Below are positions 1 to 4,413 of a stretch of DNA of 6,845 nucleotides, in pieces (position 1 is the first letter of the stretch; each line of letters opens with the position of its first letter). The DNA is from Gammaproteobacteria bacterium (GTDB lineage Bacteria > Pseudomonadota > Gammaproteobacteria > Eutrophobiales > Eutrophobiaceae). The stretch covers positions 1 to 6,845 of the forward strand of contig SMWN01000088.1 in assembly GCA_004356415.1 (NCBI GenBank). The letters are read 5' to 3'. The notes below the pieces were generated by a model. It was not told the DNA's origin and searched no databases. It saw only the letters and a program-made list of their open reading frames with translations. The translations under genes were made by a program, and so were the position numbers.

Positions 1-349
1 TATCTCGATGGCCTGCGATCACGATATTGCCCTGTTGTCCGGGTGATGATGAACCAAAAAGATGTCCCGGACCGAAAGCAAGCGAGGATCCACTTGCTCC
101 GGCCAGGACGATGCGGTCAATTCCAAGACGGGGCACAGTGAGACGACAGATGGGCCATGTATCCGCCCATGGCCAGGGTTTCACCTCCCGTTGGCCATTG
201 CGTGTTTCGTCCCAGGCCGTCTCCAGGAGGACTTGTGCCAGGATTGCCTTGGCGTGGATATAGGACGCGCTGCCTAATTGCCACATACCGCAGAGGGGGA
301 GGAGGAGCAATAAAACCTTTATGGTTGTACGTTTAAATGTCGAGGACAT
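1..349 (-). CDS. Class GN sortase, N-terminal 116 residues (3' end cut by window edge)
   Basis: This is a transpeptidase that should cleave the sorting signal of the neighbouring VIT/vWA protein and attach it to an acceptor at the cell envelope. Translating the minus strand from the ATG at 349 gives 116 residues with no stop before the edge. Residues 11-20 form a hydrophobic N-terminal anchor (KVLLLLLPLC). Residues 57-66 read KPWPWADTWP, a hallmark of proteobacterial class GN sortases, followed by VPRLGIDRIVLAGAS (72-86), AFGPGH (91-96) and IAGHRD (111-116). His114 in the GHRD motif is the expected catalytic histidine. The catalytic Cys (TLxTC) and Arg lie beyond the window, so integrity cannot be judged. 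The start overlaps the last 17 bases of the target gene and has no clear Shine-Dalgarno, which suggests translational coupling. The first 300 bases are about 57% GC, richer than the rest of the locus. Family identity is very likely. Confidence 0.93.
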   Translation of the reverse strand, partial: MSSTFKRTTIKVLLLLLPLCGMWQLGSASYIHAKAILAQVLLETAWDETRNGQREVKPWPWADTWPICRLTVPRLGIDRIVLAGASGSSLAFGPGHLFGSSSPGQQGNIVIAGHRD

Positions 350-2537
350 GCTTTTTTTGGCTTAGTAACAGAAGCAATCCCGCAAACAACATCAGCAAGC
401 CGCTCAAGAATGCAAAGGGGGCATTTGTTGCGGTGGCTGGCAGGTGTCCGAATACTTTTTTGTATTCCCAACCAGCTGGAAGATTGACAGGCATGGCATG
501 AGATTTAAGAAGTGTTTCCTTGTCTCTTGCCGGTGTGACGTCAACTGCGATCAGACTAGTATATTTACTAACCAAATGATGCTTGAGTGCAGTTTCGACG
601 ATAGTGTTCCGTAGGGCATCTACTTCTTGTCCCTTCCTTTGACGGCTCTGGCGCATTTGATCCATTAATGCTGCAATCTTTTTACGTGCCCAGATCACGG
701 GGATGCCCGAATCTTTTTGACCACCATTGAGCTTTAGGGTGGCACTCCATTTTGACCCTGCGATGTCTCCCGTAATCGTGAGAGATTCAGGTAATGCATC
801 TGATTTTGTACTGATCAGCAAAGGTTCCCCCAGATAAAGATCTGGAATATTTTGTGGCCAGCTTTCGATGACACAATTTTCTGGCCATTGAATATGGATA
901 TTAGTCAGGACGGGACTCTCTAGTTTGCTGAATAAGGCCTCCATTTTTGTCTGTACCTCAGAGATATTGCCGATATAGGTGTGTGACCCGCGGCCAAATT
1001 TAGCTGCACGATTCATAAAGTGTGAATTTGGTGCGGATCCAATACCAATGGTAAATAATCGGCTGTCGCCTAATTGTGACTGGATGATGTTAAATAACGC
1101 ATCTTCGTTACCAATACTGCCATCTGTAAGAAAGATGACCTGTCTAACAAGATGATTACTATCATTGACATTGTTACCTTGTTTCAACAGGGCTGCTCGT
1201 AGTGCAGATGCCATTTCTGTTCCGCCCTGTGCCTCAAGATTATCGACATATTGCTGTGCCTGTCGTACTGCGTGATGTGATACGGATTGTGGAAAGTGAA
1301 ATAATTTATCTGTGTAGGAATTAAACTGGATGACATTAAATCGATCACCAGGCTTTAGACGGGTAAGTGCGAGATTCAGCGCCTGTTTTGCCTGCACGAT
1401 GGATGGGCCAGACATCGATCCTGAGGTATCAATGACAAAGATGACTTCTCTATGAAGTACGGGAGAGATTTCGCTTGCAGGTGGCAATAACATGATCAAG
1501 GAATAAACATCTGAATCCATGTCTTCTGTAAAGAGTGCGGCCTTGGGTGATTGCCCAGGCACCGCTTGCCAAACAAGTTCAAAATCCCGATTTGCGGGTA
1601 CTTTCTCGTTTTTTAGTTTTATTGAATACCGTGTGTTGTCAGGGATCCCAATATCAATCTGGTGGGTCGGACTGTCTATGTGACTGAGCAAAAATCCCGT
1701 ATCCAGGTCTATTACCAGGCTTACTGGGTTAATAGAGTTCTGTTCTGGTTCTTGTCCTGGCTCATGTTCTGATCCTTGTTCTGTATTGAGAACGGGCGGT
1801 GTAATTCTTGATGCATCCGCTACCTGGGAGGTATTCACTGACCAACCCGTTCCCTCAAAACCAGCGATAATTGTCTTTCCCGGAATGTAACGTGGCGCGA
1901 CCACCATGGGGAAACGTAAACTGAACTCTTCATCAGTGTAGCGAACTACCTGCTGATAGGTGATTTCAATCACAATATTTTCATCAGGGCCGATATTGGC
2001 GACTGATGTTGTAAAGATATTCGGTCTTTCCTGTTCAACAAGACTTGTTCTTTTGCCTGAGGCTTTTGCTTGTTGATATTCTTTCCTGGCTTGTTGTTTT
2101 TCCCTGATCTGACCTTCGATGATGCGTTCACCAATGTACATACGCAGTTGATCAACTGCTGCATTTTCAGGTAGCGGGAAAACATAAATGCCTTCTTTCC
2201 AGTCCGCTCCGTTATTGTGAAATTTTTGTTTGACCGTTATTCTGGCAATCATTCCCGTAATCTGAATATGGACATCCGTGTCCAGTGTAGGAGCTTGAAT
2301 AAAACCTTGATCATTTTTAAACAGCAAGGAGCCATGTTTAACTTCTTCGGGTTTAATCTCGTCAGGATTTTCGATGACTGTCTTATTTTTTGTGACATCA
2401 TCGAGTGTTTCGGCACCTAGCCCATCAGAAACAAGCATGACGACGAGTATCATGACGAGGTTGAAAAAAAAACCGCTACAAAACCCGGCAAAGATACATT
2501 GCAATGTGCCTATGAATATCGATTTTTGTCGCTTCAT
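333..2537 (-). CDS. Dedicated sortase target protein with VIT and vWA domains and LPATA sorting signal
   Basis: This 734-residue exported protein is the probable sole substrate of the adjacent sortase. Residues 7-37 are strongly hydrophobic (an unusually long signal or anchor) with a possible cleavage after GLGA near residue 42. A VIT (inter-alpha-trypsin inhibitor) domain spans about 68-200 (FPLPENAAVDQ at 120-130). A Glu/Pro/Gln-rich linker follows at 252-268. The vWA domain (about 362-540) has an intact metal-binding MIDAS site: D370-T-S372-G-S374, T440 in GGT, and D472 in TDG. A conserved post-vWA segment, about 617-668, contains VETALKHHLVSKYTSLIAVD. The C-terminus has the tripartite sorting architecture: LPATA at 699-703, a hydrophobic stretch at 708-726, then the short basic tail QKKH. 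A good AAGGA lies 6 bases before the ATG at 2537. The gene lies 35 bases downstream of pdsO, so it is probably in the same operon. The vWA domain suggests a protein-binding or adhesive role, but the ligand is unknown. It matches the marine proteobacterial sortase target family. Confidence 0.95.
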   Translation of the reverse strand: MKRQKSIFIGTLQCIFAGFCSGFFFNLVMILVVMLVSDGLGAETLDDVTKNKTVIENPDEIKPEEVKHGSLLFKNDQGFIQAPTLDTDVHIQITGMIARITVKQKFHNNGADWKEGIYVFPLPENAAVDQLRMYIGERIIEGQIREKQQARKEYQQAKASGKRTSLVEQERPNIFTTSVANIGPDENIVIEITYQQVVRYTDEEFSLRFPMVVAPRYIPGKTIIAGFEGTGWSVNTSQVADASRITPPVLNTEQGSEHEPGQEPEQNSINPVSLVIDLDTGFLLSHIDSPTHQIDIGIPDNTRYSIKLKNEKVPANRDFELVWQAVPGQSPKAALFTEDMDSDVYSLIMLLPPASEISPVLHREVIFVIDTSGSMSGPSIVQAKQALNLALTRLKPGDRFNVIQFNSYTDKLFHFPQSVSHHAVRQAQQYVDNLEAQGGTEMASALRAALLKQGNNVNDSNHLVRQVIFLTDGSIGNEDALFNIIQSQLGDSRLFTIGIGSAPNSHFMNRAAKFGRGSHTYIGNISEVQTKMEALFSKLESPVLTNIHIQWPENCVIESWPQNIPDLYLGEPLLISTKSDALPESLTITGDIAGSKWSATLKLNGGQKDSGIPVIWARKKIAALMDQMRQSRQRKGQEVDALRNTIVETALKHHLVSKYTSLIAVDVTPARDKETLLKSHAMPVNLPAGWEYKKVFGHLPATATNAPFAFLSGLLMLFAGLLLLLSQKKHVLDI
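429..443 (-). other. Sortase recognition motif LPATA
   Basis: These codons encode Leu-Pro-Ala-Thr-Ala, residues 699-703 of the target protein. The final position is Ala instead of the Gly of the classic Gram-positive LPXTG. A hydrophobic segment and a basic tail follow, as expected for a sortase substrate. By analogy, cleavage would fall between Thr702 and Ala703; this is inferred, not shown. Confidence 0.8.
1734..1784 (-). repeat. Degenerate short-repeat tract encoding a Glu/Pro/Gln-rich linker
   Basis: The coding strand has repeated variants of GAACAAG, CCAGGACAAGAA and CCAGAACAG, encoding residues 252-268 of the target (E/P/Q/G rich). The tract lies between the VIT and vWA regions. It looks like a flexible spacer grown by short-repeat duplication. 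The copies are imperfect, so rapid length variation is only a possibility. Confidence 0.45.
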
Positions 2538-2572
2538 TTTGAATCCTTATGCATGATTTAAGAAGAGTGGGA

Positions 2573-3331
2573 TCAAGTTTCTGTATTGATCGTTAGAGTG
2601 ATATCAACACGTCGATCAAAGATCAGGCTTTCACGATCCCTTGCGTTCGCATTGGCTTCGCCAAGCGCATGAGAGTAAATACGGTTGCCGGGAAGGCCTG
2701 CCTTAATCAGTGCATTGCGGACTGCCTGTGCACGGGATTTACTCAAAGCCAGATTGTAAGCTGGCTTGCCTCTATAGTCGGCATAGGCGGATAACTGAAC
2801 TTTTAATTCGGGATAGCCATGAATCAAGGTTGCCAGATCATGGATGTGAGGTAACAGCGTGTTATCAACGACATCATCATTCGTTCTGAAATAAACAGAC
2901 ATGGATAAACCGTTTTCCAGCTTCTTCAATGCAGATTGTTTATTCTCCAGCCCCACTTTATGCAGGGCTCTTGCAAGTTCTGAACGACCCCGGGCGATAT
3001 TATGGGCTATATTATTTTGTAATAATGCAAGCTCATTACTTTTTTGTTTCAGCTGATGTTCCAATGATGCATAGGTATCATCTTTTATGGTTTCTCGGTC
3101 TCTAGTTTCCATGCTTATGATTTTCTGGTGTCTAAACATAGAACCACCCGCCGCACCAATGACTGCACCAGGCGGGCCTGCAATCAATCCTCCAATAATG
3201 GCGCCAAGTCCAAAACCAATGCTTTCTCTATCGATATTTTCTCTATTCGAGGAATGATTACCTGTTTCTGCATGTATGAGCATGGAGACTAAAAGCAGGC
3301 TAGTGAATAAAATCAGTTTAGATTGATGCAT
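2573..3331 (-). CDS. pdsO: Sortase-system OmpA family protein PdsO
   Basis: This 252-residue periplasmic or outer-membrane-associated protein is expected to bind peptidoglycan. A signal peptide covers residues 1-21, with likely cleavage after IHA (A21/E22). No lipobox cysteine is present. Residues 38-64 form a Gly/Ala-rich glycine-zipper-like hydrophobic segment (IGFGLGAIIGGLIAG, then GAVIGAAGG) that could insert in a membrane. Residues 88-125 look helical or coiled-coil. The OmpA C-terminal domain spans about 140-248, with D185 in SAYADYRG and the signature N193-x2-L-S-x2-R200-A-x2-V-x3-L208. D185 and R200 are the expected diaminopimelate-binding residues. A strong AAAGGAGA sits 6 bases before the ATG at 3331. 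The gene is first in the leftward unit, 35 bases before the target gene. The order with sortase and target matches the dedicated sortase system OmpA family. It probably tethers the anchored complex to the cell wall (inference). Confidence 0.9.
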   Translation of the reverse strand: MHQSKLILFTSLLLVSMLIHAETGNHSSNRENIDRESIGFGLGAIIGGLIAGPPGAVIGAAGGSMFRHQKIISMETRDRETIKDDTYASLEHQLKQKSNELALLQNNIAHNIARGRSELARALHKVGLENKQSALKKLENGLSMSVYFRTNDDVVDNTLLPHIHDLATLIHGYPELKVQLSAYADYRGKPAYNLALSKSRAQAVRNALIKAGLPGNRIYSHALGEANANARDRESLIFDRRVDITLTINTET

Positions 3332-3337
3332 CAGTTT

Positions 3338-3345
3338 TCTCCTTT
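3338..3345 (-). promoter_or_regulatory. Strong ribosome binding site of pdsO
   Basis: On the minus strand AAAGGAGA precedes the ATG at 3331 by 6 bases. It is the strongest Shine-Dalgarno in the window and fixes the pdsO start. The target gene has a weaker AAGGA and the sortase none that is clear, so translation may step down along the operon. Confidence 0.75.
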
Positions 3346-3392
3346 ATTAGTTTTTTGAATCATTAGGCTGTTTACCTGTCATCTATTACAGC

Positions 3393-3420
3393 GTTAAAAG
3401 CTGACGGCAGAGGGTTTCAA
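3393..3420 (-). promoter_or_regulatory. Candidate promoter of the pdsO-target-sortase unit
   Basis: On the minus strand TTGAAA (3420-3415, 5 of 6 to consensus) is separated by 16 bases from TTTAAC (3398-3393, 4 of 6). This would place transcription start near 3386, about 55 bases before pdsO. The match is moderate and could be chance. If pdsO depends on phosphorylated PdsR, the real core promoter may be weaker and lie elsewhere in 3332-3540. Confidence 0.33.
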
Positions 3421-3424
3421 TTAA

Positions 3425-3477
3425 GGAAATTTGCAGGCGAAATGTGGCAGGAATATGGAAATTTTAATGTCAGGCGA
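3425..3477 (+). repeat. Two-part direct repeat upstream of pdsR (GGAAATTT ... CAGGCGA, twice)
   Basis: GGAAATTT occurs at 3425-3432 and 3457-3464. CAGGCGA occurs at 3434-3440 and 3471-3477. The order is the same in both halves, but the internal gap differs (1 base and 6 bases). The second copy also sits in a TGTC-AGGC-GACA inverted repeat at 3468-3479. OmpR-type regulators often bind tandem half-sites, so this could be an operator in the divergent pdsO/pdsR control region. It is a by-eye observation without statistics. Confidence 0.35.
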
Positions 3478-3530
3478 CAATCAAGCACCTTATTGGGTTA
3501 CAGTAGGGAAAACATAACAACCGTTATTGC

Positions 3531-3535
3531 AGGGA
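3531..3535 (+). promoter_or_regulatory. Ribosome binding site that decides the pdsR start
   Basis: AGGGA lies 5 bases before the ATG at 3541. That start gives MSRHIVLVEDE, the normal beginning of a receiver domain. The frame is open upstream to an ATG at 3442, which would add 33 residues unlike a receiver domain and has only poorly spaced purine runs before it. The 3541 start is therefore preferred. Confidence 0.7.
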
Positions 3536-3540
3536 ATAAT

Positions 3541-4230
3541 ATGAGTAGGCATATTGTATTGGTTGAAGACGAACCAGGCATACGTGAGAATTATGCGGAT
3601 GCATTACGTAAGCAAAATTATGAAGTGACAAGTTACGAGAATAAACATGATGCCATGCTGGCTTTCAAGTCCGGATTGCCAGATCTGGTTTTGTTGGATA
3701 TTGGACTGGGTGATGATGCAGAAGCAGGGTTTGATATGTGCAGGGAGTTAAGACACCTTTCATTAACTTTGCCGATAATATTTTTAACTGCCCGGGATTC
3801 TGACATTGATGCGATCTCGGGTCTAAGGTTGGGCGCAGATGATTACATCACTAAAGATATTAATATTCATCAGCTCCTGGCCAGGATCGCTGCATTGTTT
3901 CGACGCGTAGATGCGATAAAAGAAAGTGGAAAGGAAGATAGACGCATCAAGCATAATGATTTGATGATGGATGTTGATTGTTTGTTAATTGAATGGAAAG
4001 GACAGCGTATTGAACTCACGCTAACAGAATTCTGGATTGTCCATTCTCTGGCACGTATTCCAGGACATGTGAAAAATCGAGAACAGTTAATGAGCGAAGC
4101 AAACATTTTTGTAGATGACAGTACGGTGACCTCTCATATGAAAAGGATAAGAAAGAAATTCAAGGAGACTGATAAAGAGTTTGATTGTATTGAAACGATG
4201 TATGGTATGGGTTATCGCTGGAATGCATAA
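3541..4230 (+). CDS. pdsR: Dedicated sortase system response regulator PdsR (OmpR/PhoB type)
   Basis: This 229-residue cytoplasmic DNA-binding response regulator is paired with the kinase downstream. The receiver domain (3-122) has the acidic cluster E9-D10-E11, phosphoacceptor D53 (LLDIG), T83 (FLTA) and K105. K105 is followed by Asp instead of the usual Pro. The winged-helix effector domain (about 136-227) has LTLTEFWIVHSLA (159-171), the recognition-helix region DDSTVTSHMKRIRKKF (192-207) and the C-terminal hairpin IETMYGMGYRW (217-227). Length and layout match the proteobacterial dedicated sortase response regulator family. The gene is divergent from pdsO across a 209-base region (3332-3540) in which operator-like repeats are visible. 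It is separated from pdsS by 183 bases, long for a two-component pair. It probably controls the pdsO-target-sortase unit, its own operon, or both (inference). Confidence 0.93.
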   Translation: MSRHIVLVEDEPGIRENYADALRKQNYEVTSYENKHDAMLAFKSGLPDLVLLDIGLGDDAEAGFDMCRELRHLSLTLPIIFLTARDSDIDAISGLRLGADDYITKDINIHQLLARIAALFRRVDAIKESGKEDRRIKHNDLMMDVDCLLIEWKGQRIELTLTEFWIVHSLARIPGHVKNREQLMSEANIFVDDSTVTSHMKRIRKKFKETDKEFDCIETMYGMGYRWNA

Positions 4231-4262
4231 ATGGAAAGTTTTGTACGAGCCATCCTCAAGAT

Positions 4263-4291
4263 TTGACATAGGGGCTCGACAAAGCGATAAA
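4263..4291 (+). promoter_or_regulatory. Candidate internal promoter for pdsS
   Basis: TTGACA (4263-4268, exact -35 consensus) is followed after 17 bases by GATAAA (4286-4291, 4 of 6 to TATAAT). Transcription would start near 4298, within or just after the first inverted repeat, leaving a leader of about 115 bases before pdsS. It is the best sigma-70-like promoter I see in the window. A 6-bp inverted repeat (CGAGCC at 4246-4251, GGCTCG at 4273-4278) flanks the -35 box. Confidence 0.5.
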
Positions 4292-4317
4292 ACACAAAAA
4301 ATGCGATTTTTGTGTTT
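4290..4317 (+). repeat. Perfect 11-bp inverted repeat in the pdsR-pdsS gap
   Basis: AAACACAAAAA (4290-4300) and its exact complement TTTTTGTGTTT (4307-4317) flank a 6-base loop, ATGCGA. The stem is mostly A-T and no U-tract follows, so it is a poor intrinsic terminator. It may be a protein-binding dyad, a weak RNA hairpin, or chance in AT-rich DNA. It overlaps the end of the candidate pdsS promoter. Confidence 0.6.
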
Positions 4318-4320
4318 CTT

Positions 4321-4353
4321 TCAAAATCGAAAACTTAAGTTTTCTAATTTTGA
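4321..4353 (+). repeat. Extended inverted repeat with a 16-bp perfect palindrome
   Basis: GAAAACTTAAGTTTTC (4329-4344) is a perfect 16-bp palindrome. Outside it TCAAAAT (4321-4327) pairs with ATTTTGA (4347-4353), with only C4328 opposite T4345-A4346 unpaired. The total dyad is 33 bases. A loopless palindrome is more typical of a dimeric protein's binding site in DNA than of an RNA terminator, but an RNA hairpin is also possible. Confidence 0.6.
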
Positions 4354-4381
4354 CCTGACATCCTTGTCAGGTGATATTTTT
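4353..4381 (+). terminator. Possible intrinsic terminator or attenuator before pdsS
   Basis: ACCTGACA (4353-4360) pairs with TGTCAGGT (4365-4372) around a TCCT loop: an 8-bp stem, half G/C. Five bases later comes a run of five T (4377-4381). The distance to the T run makes it a weak terminator. It lies 33 bases before the pdsS start, so it could attenuate read-through from pdsR. Alternatively it is an operator: related ACCTGTCA and TGTCAGG sequences occur in the pdsO-pdsR region. Confidence 0.35.
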
Positions 4382-4413
4382 GCTTTAATGCCAAAGTATC
4401 AAATGATTCATTG

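Noticed and set aside
27..277. Two plus-strand open frames of 71-78 codons at the left end
   Set aside because: The opposite strand encodes an unmistakable class GN sortase with KPWPWADTWP and GHRD motifs, so these plus-strand frames are shadows.
344..358. Slippery heptamer A-AAA-AAG (minus strand) at the end of the target gene, as a -1 frameshift site fusing target and sortase
   Set aside because: The motif is in the right phase for -1 slippage, but the sortase lies in the +1 frame. A -1 shift would give only a short tail ending in a stop about ten codons later. Simple overlap and coupling explain the junction.
3371..3518. Several sigma-70-like boxes on the plus strand for pdsR (for example TTGCAG with TATGGA, TTTAAT at 3463-3468)
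   Set aside because: None pairs a good -35 with a good -10 at 16-18 bases, so no pdsR promoter is called.
3442..3540. 33-residue N-terminal extension of PdsR from the ATG at 3442
   Set aside because: The added residues are not receiver-like. The ATG at 3541 has a well-spaced AGGGA and begins MSRHIVLVEDE, typical of the family. Operator-like repeats occupy the extension.
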